In this document: piece by piece, positions 1 to 8,656 of the stretch
Layout of the letters: each line of letters begins with the position of its first letter
Position numbering within the stretch: the stretch's first letter is position 1
Origin: Alcaligenes faecalis
Lineage (GTDB): Bacteria > Pseudomonadota > Gammaproteobacteria > Burkholderiales > Burkholderiaceae_B
Reading direction: 5' to 3'
Length of the DNA stretch: 64,000 bases
NCBI RefSeq assembly: GCF_009497775.1
Contig: NZ_CP031012.1
Coordinates: forward strand, 2,046,001 to 2,110,000
Program-made: the position numbers and the translations under genes
Notes under the pieces: model-generated
Seen by the model: the letters and a program-made list of their open reading frames with translations, nothing else
Database searches by the model: none
What the model was told of the DNA's origin: nothing

Positions 1-435
1 GTCGCTATTGAACGCGTGACCGAAGTTTTGTCCATTGTGGGCCTGGACGCCGATGTGCTGGAGCGCTATCCGCATCAGTTCTCGGGTGGTCAGCGGCAAC
101 GGCTTTGTCTGGCCCGCGCCATTGTGATGGAGCCGGATGTGCTGATTGCGGACGAATCCGTGTCGGCGCTGGATGTGCTGGTGCAAGAGCAGGTGCTCAA
201 GTTGCTGGTCGATATCAAGCGCAAAACCGGCGTGGCCATCCTGTTCATTACCCATGACTTGCGTGTTGCCGCGCAGATTTCTGACCGCATCGTGGTGATG
301 CAAAAGGGTCGGATTGTGGAGGCCGGAGACCCAGGGCGTGTCATTAGCCAGCCTAGCCAGGCTTACACCCGTGAACTGGTGGAATCCGCACCCGGTGTGC
401 ATTGGGATTTTCAGAATTTTTGTGCTTATGCCTGA
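1..435 (+). CDS. Peptide/nickel-type ABC transporter ATP-binding protein (C-terminal part, 5' end outside window)
   Basis: The reading frame is open from base 1, so only the last 144 codons are present. They contain the ABC signature FSGGQRQRL, a Walker B strand ending VLIADE followed by the D-loop SALD, and the H-loop ITHD. The order and wording match DppD/DppF/OppF-type ATPases of the dipeptide/oligopeptide/nickel importer family, which energise uptake at the inner membrane. The tail is short and lacks the cysteine-rich extension seen in many DppD/OppD proteins, so a DppF/OppF-like second ATPase fits better. It is followed at 119 bp by amide- and peptide-hydrolysing enzymes on the same strand, which suggests the imported compound is an amide or modified peptide. 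Substrate cannot be read from this fragment. Confidence 0.9.
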   Translation, partial: VAIERVTEVLSIVGLDADVLERYPHQFSGGQRQRLCLARAIVMEPDVLIADESVSALDVLVQEQVLKLLVDIKRKTGVAILFITHDLRVAAQISDRIVVMQKGRIVEAGDPGRVISQPSQAYTRELVESAPGVHWDFQNFCAYA

Positions 436-554
436 TTAACACGGCTGTTGAGGCTGTGTTGATCGTGCAGGGCTAAATCCCGCTTCTGGAAAGAGGCAGG
501 GCGTACCGAATCCCGCCTAGGGCGGATCTTAATTGTTGATGGAGTTCAAATCTC

Positions 555-1490
555 ATGTCCAGGTTTGTCAATGTAGCAGCGGCTCAGTTGGGCCCTATCG
601 CACGCAACGAAACTAAAAAACAGGTGGTTGACCGCTTGCTGGCCCATTTGCATCAGGCCAAGAAAATGGATGTTGATGTGGTGGTGTTTCCCGAGCTGGC
701 ACTGACCACGTTTTTCCCGCGCTGGTTCAGCGAGGATATTTCCGATTTTGATTGTTTTTATGAAACCCAGATGCCGGGGCCGGACACTCAGCCCTTGTTT
801 GATGCCGCTGCCAAATTGCAGATTGGTTTCTACCTGGGCTATGCCGAGCTGGTCATCGAGAACGGTGTGAAGCGTCGCTTCAACGTGTCCATTCTGGTCG
901 ATAAAACCGGCACGATTGTGGGCAAGTATCGCAAGGTGCATTTGCCCGGTCACGGCCAGGATGAGCCCTGGCGTGCATTTCAGCATCTGGAGAAATACTA
1001 CTTCGAGCCCGGTCACGAGTTCGGTGTGTGGTCGGCTTTCGGGGGCGTGATGGGCATGGCCTTGTGCAACGACCGCCGCTGGTCGGAAACCTACCGTGTC
1101 ATGGGTTTGAAGGGCGTGGAAATGGTCATGCTGGGCTACAACACGCCGGTTCATAATCCGCCCGCACCGGAGCACGACGATCTGTCCATGTTCCATAACC
1201 ATCTGGTGATGCAGGCCGGGGCCTATCAGAACGGCACCTGGGTGGTGGGGGTGGCCAAGGCGGGGAGTGAAGAGGGCATCGAGATGATTGGTGGCAGCGC
1301 CATCATTGCGCCGTCTGGCGAGATTGTTGCGGCTTGCTCGACCAAGGGTGATGAGCTGGCGGTTGCCCGCTGCGATCTGGATCTGTGCCAGTCCTACAAG
1401 AGCACAACCTTCAACTTTGAGCGTCATCGTCGGCCAGAAGCGTATGGCCTGATCAGCTCGCAACGTGGAGCGGTGGTGCCATGGGCGTGA
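555..1490 (+). CDS. Carbon-nitrogen hydrolase, N-carbamoyl-D-amino-acid hydrolase-like
   Basis: A 311-residue nitrilase-superfamily amidase. The catalytic triad is visible: Glu47 in VVFPELALTTFFPRW, Lys127 in KYRKVHLPGH, and Cys171 in ALCNDRRW. Runs such as LTTFFPRW, QMPGP, LGYAELV, VKRRFN and GGYNTP-like LGYNTPVHNPP closely follow the Agrobacterium D-carbamoylase as I remember it, and its length (about 304 residues) agrees. That enzyme cleaves N-carbamoyl-D-amino acids to D-amino acid, CO2 and ammonia in the cytoplasm. GGAG lies 10 bases before the ATG. The stop overlaps the next start by 10 bp, so the two are probably translationally coupled. No hydantoinase is next to it; the natural substrate may be another carbamoyl or amide compound. 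Confidence 0.85.
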   Translation: MSRFVNVAAAQLGPIARNETKKQVVDRLLAHLHQAKKMDVDVVVFPELALTTFFPRWFSEDISDFDCFYETQMPGPDTQPLFDAAAKLQIGFYLGYAELVIENGVKRRFNVSILVDKTGTIVGKYRKVHLPGHGQDEPWRAFQHLEKYYFEPGHEFGVWSAFGGVMGMALCNDRRWSETYRVMGLKGVEMVMLGYNTPVHNPPAPEHDDLSMFHNHLVMQAGAYQNGTWVVGVAKAGSEEGIEMIGGSAIIAPSGEIVAACSTKGDELAVARCDLDLCQSYKSTTFNFERHRRPEAYGLISSQRGAVVPWA

Positions 1491-2662
1491 ACGAACATAA
1501 AAAAATGGACCTGGCCTGGGATGCGGTCAGTCTGACGCAAGCCTTTGTGCGTATCCCTAGCCTGTCCGGGCAAGAGCAGGCCATGGCGGACTTTGTGCAG
1601 CAAGTCATGCGGGAGTTGGGCTTTGACCAGATCAGCGTGGACGACAAGGGGTCGGTGTTGGGCTTTGTAGGCCCGGCCCAGGCTCCGCTGGCCCTGTTGT
1701 TTGATGCCCATATGGATGTGGTGCCTATCGCCGGAACCTGGACGGTTGAGCCTTTTGGGGCGCAGATCAAGGATGGCCGCATGTATGGGCGCGGCACCAG
1801 TGATATGAAGGCAGGCTTGGCCGCCGCCCTGTGTGGCGCGGCGGCAGCGGCTCGTAGTGGTGCCTTGAAGCAGCGTATTGCTGTGTCTGCCAGTGTGATG
1901 GAGGAAGTGATTGAAGGCTATGCCTTGTCACACGCTCTGGAGCAATGCACGCCGGCTGCTGTGGTGATTTGTGAGCCATCGCGTTTGCGCATCATGGTGG
2001 GCCAGAAAGGGCGGCAAGAGATTCTGTTGCGCTTGCAAGGCCGTCCAGCCCATGCGGCCTTGCCTCATCTGGGGGTGAATCCGATTCAGGCGGCAGCCAA
2101 GGCTATTTCTGCTTTGCAAACGCTGGATTTGCCCAAAGATGCACAAGTGGGCCAAGCTTTGCTGGTGCCTACTGACATCATTTCCGACCCGCATCCTTCC
2201 ATTTCCCTGATACCTTCGTCCGTTACGGTGCGTTTTGATCGTCGCACTTTGGTCGGAGAAAGCAGCGAATCGGTGCTGAAACAAATGGAGCAATGCTTGC
2301 AGGATGCCGGTGTGGAGGGCTTTTCGCTGGAACTGGTGGACAGTCAGGTACAAACCTATACAGGTCAGCAGGCCAGCCCGGAGCGGGACTTGCCCGCCTG
2401 GCGGCTGGATGAGTCGGCACCTTTGGCTCAAGCCATGGTGCAAGCGGTTCAGCAAGCCGGGCGTGTGGTGGAAATGGATACCTGGTGGTTTTGCACCAAT
2501 GGTTCCGAATCTGCCGGGCGGCGTGGTATTCCTACTATCGGTCTGGGGCCGGGCGAGGAGGCACAGGCACATACGGCTGATGAATCGGTAGCGATCGACG
2601 ATGTTCTGGGGGCCGAGGACATTTACGAACAGCTGTGTATCCAACTGGCGGGACAAGCGTAA
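1481..2662 (+). CDS. M20 family metallopeptidase (ArgE/DapE/YgeY-like deacylase)
   Basis: A 393-residue zinc hydrolase of the M20 family, which removes acyl groups or cleaves amides of amino acids and small peptides in the cytoplasm. Metal-site motifs are in order: FDAHMDVVP (His77, Asp79), GRGTSDMKAG (bridging Asp108), the catalytic Glu pair in MEEVIEG (141-142), and a C-terminal AHTADESV histidine. A dimerisation domain lies roughly between residues 180 and 290. The overall wording resembles YgeY-type enzymes. The start at 1481 overlaps the upstream amidohydrolase by 10 bp; an in-frame ATG at 1505 (MDLAWD) is an alternative. It sits between a carbamoylase-like enzyme and an M81 peptidase, so the set probably breaks down one imported compound stepwise. 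Confidence 0.87.
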   Translation: MGVNEHKKMDLAWDAVSLTQAFVRIPSLSGQEQAMADFVQQVMRELGFDQISVDDKGSVLGFVGPAQAPLALLFDAHMDVVPIAGTWTVEPFGAQIKDGRMYGRGTSDMKAGLAAALCGAAAAARSGALKQRIAVSASVMEEVIEGYALSHALEQCTPAAVVICEPSRLRIMVGQKGRQEILLRLQGRPAHAALPHLGVNPIQAAAKAISALQTLDLPKDAQVGQALLVPTDIISDPHPSISLIPSSVTVRFDRRTLVGESSESVLKQMEQCLQDAGVEGFSLELVDSQVQTYTGQQASPERDLPAWRLDESAPLAQAMVQAVQQAGRVVEMDTWWFCTNGSESAGRRGIPTIGLGPGEEAQAHTADESVAIDDVLGAEDIYEQLCIQLAGQA

Positions 2663-2681
2663 GAGCAATCGGAGACAAGTG

Positions 2682-4214
2682 ATGCGTATTGCAGTAGCGG
2701 GTTTTCAGCACGAGACCAATACCTTTGGCCCGGCCATGGCAACGATGGCGGACTTTGAGCATGGGGGCGGCTGGCCAGGTATGTGCCGGGCCGAGGCCAT
2801 TGAGCCCGCCTTGCGTGGGGCCAATATTCCGGCAGCCGGGTTTATGGCTGCTGCTGCACAGGCCGGGGTCGAGTGCGTCCCGCTACTGTGGGCCGCTGCC
2901 AGTCCTTCTGCGCCCGTCGAGGCCATGACTTACGAGGCAATCGTGGCGGAGATTCTGTACCGCCTGGAGCAAGTGTTGCCGGTCGATGCGGTGTATCTGG
3001 ACTTGCATGGCGCCATGGTGGCTGAGCACCGCGATGATGGGGAAGGGCATTTGCTGGTTCTGGTGCGCGAGATGGTGGGGCCGGATGTGCCAGTGGTCGC
3101 CAGTCTGGACTTGCACGCCAATGTCAGCGACACCATGCTGGCGCAGGCCGACATGCTGGTGGCTTACAAAACCTACCCGCATGTGGATATGGGGCAAACG
3201 GGCGAGCGTACTTTTCAGGCGCTGATGCGCTGTCTGCAAAGCGGTCGTCGCCCCAAGCTGGCCTGGCATCGATTGCCTTTCTTGATCCCGGCGATCTGGC
3301 AAAGCACCGAGATGGAACCGGCGGCCAGCCTGTACCGCCACTTGTCATCGCTGGAAGAAATAGAAGGCGAGGGGAGCGTGTCGTTCGCCATGGGCTTTCC
3401 TGCTGCGGACGTGCCCGAATGCGGAGCGGTCTTGTGGGCCTATGCCCAGACGCAGGAAGAAGCCGATAGCCGTTTGGCAACCTTTCTGGACGAGGTGCTT
3501 GATAAAGCCCAAGGCTTCCAAGGCAAGCTGTACGAACCGGACGAAGCCGTGCAATGGGCGCTGAGTCACCCTGGTAAAGGCCCGGTGATCATTGCCGATG
3601 CACATGACAATCCCGGCGGGGGTGCCAGCTCCGATACCTGTGGGCTCTTGCGCGCTTTGCTGAAGGCCAAGGTATCTGATGCCGCTTTAGGCTTGATCGT
3701 GGACCCGGAAAGCGCCACTCTGGTGCACCAGGCAGGGGCCGGTAAAACCATCGAACTGTCTCTGGGCGGTAAATCCGGTGTCCCCGGTGATATGCCCTTG
3801 CATGCACGCTTTTATATCGAGTCCGTATCCGATGGCCAGTTCCGCGCCACCGGCCCGTACTACGCAGGCTGTGCCATGAACCTGGGCCCCAGCGCCTGTT
3901 TGCGCATAGAAGGCGTGCGTATCGTGCTGGCCTCCTACAAGTCGCAGATGGCGGATCAAAGCATGTTCCGTTTTGTTGGAATAGAGCCGGAGCAGTTGAA
4001 GGTACTGGTCCTGAAAAGCGCCGTGCACTTCAGGGCGGACTTTGGCAGCATCAGCGACCGCATCATTGTCGGAGCAGCACCGGGAGGAGTTTCCATGCGC
4101 ACAACAGACTTGCCGTGGGAGCGTTTACCGGCAGAGCGCCTGCTGTATCCCGGTGGCCCCAGCCTGTCCCAATGGCGAATCATGCAATCAGAAGGACGGG
4201 CCTGTTCACAATAG
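2682..4214 (+). CDS. M81 family metallopeptidase, MlrC (microcystinase C)-like
   Basis: A 510-residue protein starting MRIAVAGFQHETNTF, the N-terminal metal-binding signature of the M81/MlrC family, followed by the DUF1485 region with DLHGAMV, SLDLHANVS and a D-N-P-G-G motif in ADAHDNPGGGASSDT. Length matches family members (about 500 residues). MlrC is the last enzyme of microcystin breakdown in Sphingomonas; most relatives sit in operons with peptide ABC transporters and act on unknown small peptides or amides. The frame stays open upstream to 2601, but ATG 2682 is chosen because GGAGA (2671-2675) lies six bases before it and the protein begins with the family motif there. It closes the transporter-hydrolase operon, 19 bp after the M20 gene. 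Confidence 0.88.
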   Translation: MRIAVAGFQHETNTFGPAMATMADFEHGGGWPGMCRAEAIEPALRGANIPAAGFMAAAAQAGVECVPLLWAAASPSAPVEAMTYEAIVAEILYRLEQVLPVDAVYLDLHGAMVAEHRDDGEGHLLVLVREMVGPDVPVVASLDLHANVSDTMLAQADMLVAYKTYPHVDMGQTGERTFQALMRCLQSGRRPKLAWHRLPFLIPAIWQSTEMEPAASLYRHLSSLEEIEGEGSVSFAMGFPAADVPECGAVLWAYAQTQEEADSRLATFLDEVLDKAQGFQGKLYEPDEAVQWALSHPGKGPVIIADAHDNPGGGASSDTCGLLRALLKAKVSDAALGLIVDPESATLVHQAGAGKTIELSLGGKSGVPGDMPLHARFYIESVSDGQFRATGPYYAGCAMNLGPSACLRIEGVRIVLASYKSQMADQSMFRFVGIEPEQLKVLVLKSAVHFRADFGSISDRIIVGAAPGGVSMRTTDLPWERLPAERLLYPGGPSLSQWRIMQSEGRACSQ

Positions 4215-4388
4215 CTTTGCATTTTTTACCCAAGTAGGTATACTCCTGCCTTCACGGTTTTGATGCAGATTAGCTCGGTAAAACGAGCTTTGAAAATCAG
4301 ACCGCCTGTTCAGAGAAGTGTGGATTTCGATCGGTGCCGGGATTAACTATCAATAATCTCAAATCGAAAGAAAAAATCTAAAAAACAC

Positions 4389-4417
4389 TTGCAAGAAAGG
4401 AAGAACAGGGTTATAGT
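4389..4417 (+). promoter_or_regulatory. Probable sigma-70 promoter of the tRNA-Pro gene
   Basis: TTGCAA at 4389-4394 and TATAGT at 4412-4417 are separated by 17 bases, a near-consensus -35/-10 pair. Transcription would start only a few bases before the mature tRNA 5' end at 4428. Confidence 0.65.
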
Positions 4418-4425
4418 TTAATTCT

Positions 4426-4504
<79 letters not shown>

Positions 4505-4510
4505 AATTTA

Positions 4511-4546
4511 AAAAGGCCTACAGCATTTTTGCTGTAGGCCTTTTTT
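4511..4546 (+). terminator. Intrinsic terminator of tRNA-Pro
   Basis: The perfect 10-bp stem GGCCTACAGC / GCTGTAGGCC (4515-4524, 4531-4540) has a six-base loop, an A4 run before it and T6 after it. It begins seven bases after the tRNA CCA end. Confidence 0.93.
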
Positions 4547-4879
4547 CATTGCTGCGGGGAATTCTGTTTCCACGAGCTTCTCCCTCTTCTCGCCTGTGTG
4601 CTTGTGAGCGTGTTCTGCCGGCAGTTCTAGTTCTGTTTCTGGTATGAGCAGAGTACTTACTAAAATAAAAAGTGAGTGCACATTTAAAAGCTATTTTCAT
4701 GGCATATCGGCCTCGCTTACCTTTCGGTTCTTTTCTGCTCTGATACAAGAATGAACGGAATAGCGCTCTTCGTTTATTCCCACAATTTTCCTCAATAGAT
4801 TCTGCAGCACTTATTTTTGAGCTTTGTCTCTCTTTAATCTGCTAGCATGCGATTTTAATTATTGTTCTGGAGAGCAGTA
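4547..4879. other. Gene-free gap downstream of tRNA-Pro
   Basis: No reading frame here has a credible start, ribosome site and family resemblance. The stretch is AT-richer than the flanking operons. I looked for a repeat of the tRNA 3' end that would mark an integration site in this gap and in the following 1.5 kb and saw none. It probably holds the promoter of the next gene. Confidence 0.5.
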
Positions 4880-5245
4880 GTGGACAGCGTGGATGTAGAG
4901 TTAATCAAGCGATTGAGACCGTTAGCTCGAAAAAAAGCCGAAGAGTTTTCTGATGCGCTATCCGAGGGATTGGCGCAGGATCGTAATATCCATCAATTGA
5001 GCCTGGATTTACAAGATGAGGTCCAAGCCTATCTTTTGTCGCTTCCAGAAGAAGATAGAGCAACCTTTGAGGCGCTTTACATTGAAGAGTTAAATGCACA
5101 GACAGCCATGGCTAACCAAAGTGCAACTGAAAAACTTGCCCAGGCAGAGGCTATTGAAGCCGAAGGTGCTAAATCGCAGCAAGTGATGTCTGGCATTATT
5201 GTCCTGATCGCGATATTAGTTCTTGTGTTTTTCTTGGCAAGATAG
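4880..5245 (+). CDS. Hypothetical tail-anchored membrane protein
   Basis: A 121-residue protein I do not recognise. It is mostly charged and helical (for example RKKAEEFSDALSEGL and EEDRATFEALYIEEL), with an Ala/Glu-rich stretch near residues 85-100. It ends in one hydrophobic segment of about 20 residues (MSGIIVLIAILVLVFFLA) followed by a single Arg. That layout suggests a cytoplasmic helical domain held to the membrane by its C-terminus. The GTG start at 4880 is chosen because GGAGAG (4869-4874) lies five bases before it. Base composition is AT-richer than the flanking operons. Function unknown. Confidence 0.6.
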   Translation: MDSVDVELIKRLRPLARKKAEEFSDALSEGLAQDRNIHQLSLDLQDEVQAYLLSLPEEDRATFEALYIEELNAQTAMANQSATEKLAQAEAIEAEGAKSQQVMSGIIVLIAILVLVFFLAR

Positions 5246-5349
5246 GGCACATGCTGCCTGTGCGACATCCTGTGAAGAATTAAGTGGGAACACTGTCCAA
5301 GCCGTGAGGCGGGCGTTCAACTAATTACAAGAAACTGAGGAGCCGTGAG

Positions 5350-6003
5350 ATGCGTGTTGTAAACGTTGGGGCGATTGCGTTGCTAGCATTGCTGGCCGCA
5401 TGTAAAACGAATATCAGTACTGAAATCAAACTTAGCGAGCTTGAGGGTGGTGCAGGCAAGATGCTGCCCGGTGAACTGACGGTCGAGGTTAGTGCTTGCA
5501 ATCATTATGAAGATTCTCGCAAGCCCTCTAATTCCCTGCTGGAAGCTCAGCAAGCTATTCCTGGCATATTCAAAGATGCAAAGTATGTGGAATGCTATCA
5601 GCAGCGAATGAATTCTTATGCCCGATTTGAGTTGCCTGTTGCCTTGGATGCCGCTGGTAGCGATAAGCTGTTTTCTGAGGAACATATCAATTTTCGCTCC
5701 CATGAGAATATGTTGCTCGGCTTGGTTATCCCTACTCAAATTAAAGAGCGTATTAAGTCCGCCACGAAAGGGAAGGTCGCCGCAAGTGCTTTGGTGATGA
5801 GTTTTTCGATTAAGGTCACGAATGACCTTAATCAGGATCAGCCTTTGGTAGCTTACTCTGTGTTTGCTGATGGGAAAGCGTTTGTTGCTGATAGGCTGTC
5901 GCTTCATAAAGGCAAACATATGACACTCCAGTTGTCTGATGTGTCAGTTCAAGCTGCGGTGCAAGGTAGTTATGCAATTGTGCTCGGTAGGGTTGCGCAA
6001 TAG
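5350..6003 (+). CDS. Putative lipoprotein, similar to phage-associated DUF7424-type proteins
   Basis: A 217-residue exported protein. The N-terminal signal ends in a lipobox, ALLAAC, with Cys18 as the likely lipidated residue. The mature part begins KTNISTEIKLSEL and contains SACNHYEDSRKPSNSL and a further Cys in AKYVECYQQRM. From memory these phrases resemble small lipoproteins of lambdoid prophages now called DUF7424; I could not verify this by search. GAGGAG (5337-5342) precedes the ATG by seven bases. The gene stands alone, is AT-richer than the operons on either side, and ends at a strong bidirectional terminator. It could be the relic or cargo of a mobile element next to tRNA-Pro. Role unknown. 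Confidence 0.65.
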   Translation: MRVVNVGAIALLALLAACKTNISTEIKLSELEGGAGKMLPGELTVEVSACNHYEDSRKPSNSLLEAQQAIPGIFKDAKYVECYQQRMNSYARFELPVALDAAGSDKLFSEEHINFRSHENMLLGLVIPTQIKERIKSATKGKVAASALVMSFSIKVTNDLNQDQPLVAYSVFADGKAFVADRLSLHKGKHMTLQLSDVSVQAAVQGSYAIVLGRVAQ

Positions 6004-6026
6004 AAACGCAGGCGAGGTAAGGCTGT

Positions 6027-6052
6027 AAAAAAGCCCGCAATGCGGGCTTTTT
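6027..6052. terminator. Bidirectional terminator between convergent genes
   Basis: AAAAAAGCCCGCA / TGCGGGCTTTTT forms a compact hairpin flanked by A6 and T5. It lies between the + strand lipoprotein gene and the - strand ParB-like gene and can serve both. Confidence 0.9.
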
Positions 6053-6078
6053 ATTTGACTAGATCCTGAGTGGTTTAA

Positions 6079-7389
6079 TTACCAACCCCAGCAAGTCCCC
6101 GCCGCAGGCTTGCCGCAATTGCGGTAGTTCACCGCAAACCACAGCTTGCCAGCACCCCGTGGGCTGCCGTCGGATTTAACGTCATCGCGTGGCAGTTCTT
6201 CCAAGGTGTCGCGAGCTGTTTTAGTGACGGAGTCACTGGCAGCGTCAGCTTCCAGGACGATACGGCCTAAGGCTGCCGCATCGCGGTCTTCAAAGACCAG
6301 ATCCGAGTCTTTCAGCGCCGTCATTTTCAGAGAGGCATCACGCACGGCAGCCGCGTAACTGTCGTCCGAGCCACCGGGTTTCAAGGCCTTGTTCAAAGTG
6401 CTGACAGCCAGAATCTGGGCCGGTGTGGCGGGTGGGGCCATCAGGTATTCGTCCAGCTTGGCCAGTTGGCCCTCTGAAGCCTGGCGACGCAGCCAGTCGC
6501 CCCACAGAAATTCCGCGTATTCAGGCAGATTGCCGTTGTTATAAGCAACGTCGCGGGTGAAATACGCCAGGGAGCGATAGCGGTCTTCCTGCATGCCACC
6601 GGCTTCTTTTTCGCTGGCCAGGCCAACACGGGTGGGCAGTTGTTCGACGGTAATAGCCTGGTTTTCACCATCACGCAGCCAGACCAGTTTTTCTTTGCTC
6701 ATGCGCTCCCAGAAGGCAGAGGCCTCGCGGATATCGCTGTAGTTGGCGCTGACTTTAACCCAGACGGGCAGTTTGGGGCCGCCGTCAGGGATCTCGCGCA
6801 GAGAGGAGAAAGTGTGGTGGCCATCGGTCAGGTACAGATTGCCGTCCCAGCCTACGACCACGGTTTTAAGGTTTTCTGTTTGCGAGCCCAACGGGTCTTT
6901 ACACAGATAGGTGGTGGGCTGGTCCAGGCGGGCAGCTTGAACCTCAGCAATGGTCAGAAATTTCTGGGCGCGCTCGGTGCCGCCCATATCCTCGCAGTAG
7001 TCGTCAAACTTCTTGCCGATGGTGCGATTCAGGTAGTCCAGTTGCTGCTTGGAGTTGTTAGCCCAGGTAGGGCGATCCAGATCGCCTTGCCAGCGGCCGA
7101 GCTTGTAGTAGACCTGATCGTAGCCAATGGCAGCCTGGGTGGGATGCAGTTCTTCGATGCGGACTTTGATGACATCGCCTGCTTTGCTGTCCAGATAGGC
7201 GGTGTTGCGAGGGGGTTCCGGCTCTTCAGTGACGGGTGGCGTAACGACAGGGGCTTCGGGTGAGTTATTGCCGCCTGTGCTGGAACCGCTGTCGCAGGCT
7301 GCCAAGGCCAAGGGCAGCAGGGCGATACCCAGGACACGCAGAAGCTGTTGTCGGGCGGGGACAAGAGAGTGCAAAGAAGCGAGGTTCAT
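6079..7389 (-). CDS. Exported lipoprotein with ParB-like (ParBc_2 type) nuclease-fold domain
   Basis: A 436-residue protein with a signal peptide ending in the lipobox LALAAC (Cys about residue 32), then a Ser/Gly/Pro-rich linker. The body, from about residue 68, carries phrases of the ParB/sulfiredoxin-like fold: VRIEELHPTQAAIGYDQV near its start, then DGNLYLTDGHHTFSSLRE, where DGHHT is the family hallmark. The last 20 residues contain two Cys (NYRNCGKPAAGTCWGW), probably a disulfide. Standard ParB is a cytoplasmic DNA-binding protein; this one is predicted to be outside the inner membrane, so it cannot act in chromosome partitioning. A role as secreted nuclease, phosphotransferase-like enzyme or binding protein is open. 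It is monocistronic and ends at the shared terminator. Confidence 0.78.
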   Translation of the reverse strand: MNLASLHSLVPARQQLLRVLGIALLPLALAACDSGSSTGGNNSPEAPVVTPPVTEEPEPPRNTAYLDSKAGDVIKVRIEELHPTQAAIGYDQVYYKLGRWQGDLDRPTWANNSKQQLDYLNRTIGKKFDDYCEDMGGTERAQKFLTIAEVQAARLDQPTTYLCKDPLGSQTENLKTVVVGWDGNLYLTDGHHTFSSLREIPDGGPKLPVWVKVSANYSDIREASAFWERMSKEKLVWLRDGENQAITVEQLPTRVGLASEKEAGGMQEDRYRSLAYFTRDVAYNNGNLPEYAEFLWGDWLRRQASEGQLAKLDEYLMAPPATPAQILAVSTLNKALKPGGSDDSYAAAVRDASLKMTALKDSDLVFEDRDAAALGRIVLEADAASDSVTKTARDTLEELPRDDVKSDGSPRGAGKLWFAVNYRNCGKPAAGTCWGW

Positions 7390-7632
7390 GGTCCGTTAGG
7401 GGATTTTGTTGGAAGATCCTAGATCATGAAGGATGGGTATTGCCAGAACATTGCATTCAGAAACATTCATCGCTTGTGCCGGATAGATGGCTGCTTGTTA
7501 TGATCTGGGGCGAAATTGTGACCAGCTTGCTCAGTCCCCTCCAAGGCGGACTGAATCCCGTAAACTAGCCACGCTTGAATTAAATCGATAAGTCACTTCC
7601 AGGCTGTGGGAGCTGATTCTAAAAGGTCATTG

Positions 7633-7917
7633 ATGTCGCTCTACAAAAAAGCCTGGCTGTTTACCCTGTTCAATGTTGTGCTCCTGGTCGCCTTGTATTT
7701 TGGGCTGCCGATACTGGACCGCGTCTTGGGTACGTTCGGGTTTTTGGTGTTTGGCTTCTACATTCTGGGTCAGGGCCTGGTGGCGATGACGGTTTTTAGT
7801 TGCCCGACCTGTGGCTTGTCGCCGTTCATGGGCAGCCAGAGCTTGTTCACCAGCTATTCGCCGTTTCCGCGCAAGAAGTGTGGTCAGTGCGGGCATGACC
7901 ACACTCGGACTGAGTAG
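7633..7917 (+). CDS. Small membrane protein with C-terminal zinc ribbon
   Basis: A 94-residue protein with two hydrophobic segments (about residues 7-25 and 33-55), then two Cys pairs, SCPTCG and KCGQCGHDH, spaced like a four-cysteine zinc ribbon on the cytoplasmic or periplasmic face. AAAAGG lies six bases before ATG 7633; an in-frame GTG at 7606 is a weaker alternative. Family and function are not recognised. Confidence 0.65.
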   Translation: MSLYKKAWLFTLFNVVLLVALYFGLPILDRVLGTFGFLVFGFYILGQGLVAMTVFSCPTCGLSPFMGSQSLFTSYSPFPRKKCGQCGHDHTRTE

Positions 7918-8011
7918 AGCAAGCTGCGGCCCGGCGATCCGGCGATCCGGTAGCCAGGCACAGTGATTCCTTGCTGACTCAGTCTTTGCGCAGCGGGTTT
8001 CCCTGTCTGGA

Positions 8012-8488
8012 TTAGTCCGGGTGATGGTTGTGATCCACCACCATATTGTCTCCAAAGGTGGAGAATTTGGCGGTCACCTCGGCGGGCAGTTTGGCTTCTG
8101 CTTCGCTGGTGTTCTTGACCAGGCGCTCTGCTGCTTCAGCGCTCATGCCGGCCATGGTCAGGGTCTCTACATCGTTCAAGCCATCGCCGCCGCACATATG
8201 AACACTCCATTCCCCATGGCGACTCTTCAATAGCGCACGACCACCACGCGTCAGTTGCGTCCAGCCGGCCAGGGCGTAGTCACCCTCGATCACGATAGGC
8301 TCCACCACCAGAGGCGCTTCGGGGCTGTCCCAAATCGCTTTCATGGCGTGGGAGATACGATCGGCCTCTGGAGGCGCTGCACGAGCCACGCCTGTGAGCA
8401 TGGCGAACAAGACGAGCAAAGCCACGGCGAAGAAAAGGCCATGGAGTGTCACCTTGAAGGTCCGGTGATGTTGTGAAGCTATTTTCAT
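8012..8488 (-). CDS. Copper uptake system-associated periplasmic protein (putative)
   Basis: A 158-residue protein with a signal sequence ending near ARAAPPEADR, then a small globular domain. The wording DRISHAMKAIWDSPEAPLVVEPIVIEGDYALAGWTQ resembles what I recall being annotated as copper uptake system-associated protein. The mature part has VHMCGGDGL with a single Cys and ends in a His-rich tail (DHNHHPD), both able to bind copper. It is the last gene of a - strand set: DUF2946 protein, TonB receptor, this protein. That gene order supports a joint role in copper acquisition, but the metal is inferred from context and residue content only. Confidence 0.65.
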   Translation of the reverse strand: MKIASQHHRTFKVTLHGLFFAVALLVLFAMLTGVARAAPPEADRISHAMKAIWDSPEAPLVVEPIVIEGDYALAGWTQLTRGGRALLKSRHGEWSVHMCGGDGLNDVETLTMAGMSAEAAERLVKNTSEAEAKLPAEVTAKFSTFGDNMVVDHNHHPD

Positions 8489-8656
8489 GAAAACTCCTTG
8501 TTTCTCAAGCTAATAAAGGACAGGGTGGGGCTTTCGCCCCGAGCAGAGTGCTCATCTGACTGCTTGGCAGCCTGGGGGCCGTGATCCGACATGCAAGGAT
8601 CAGCAGCTGTGATGTGACGTGCATGGCAAAGCCCTTGAAAAGATAAAAAAGCGGAA

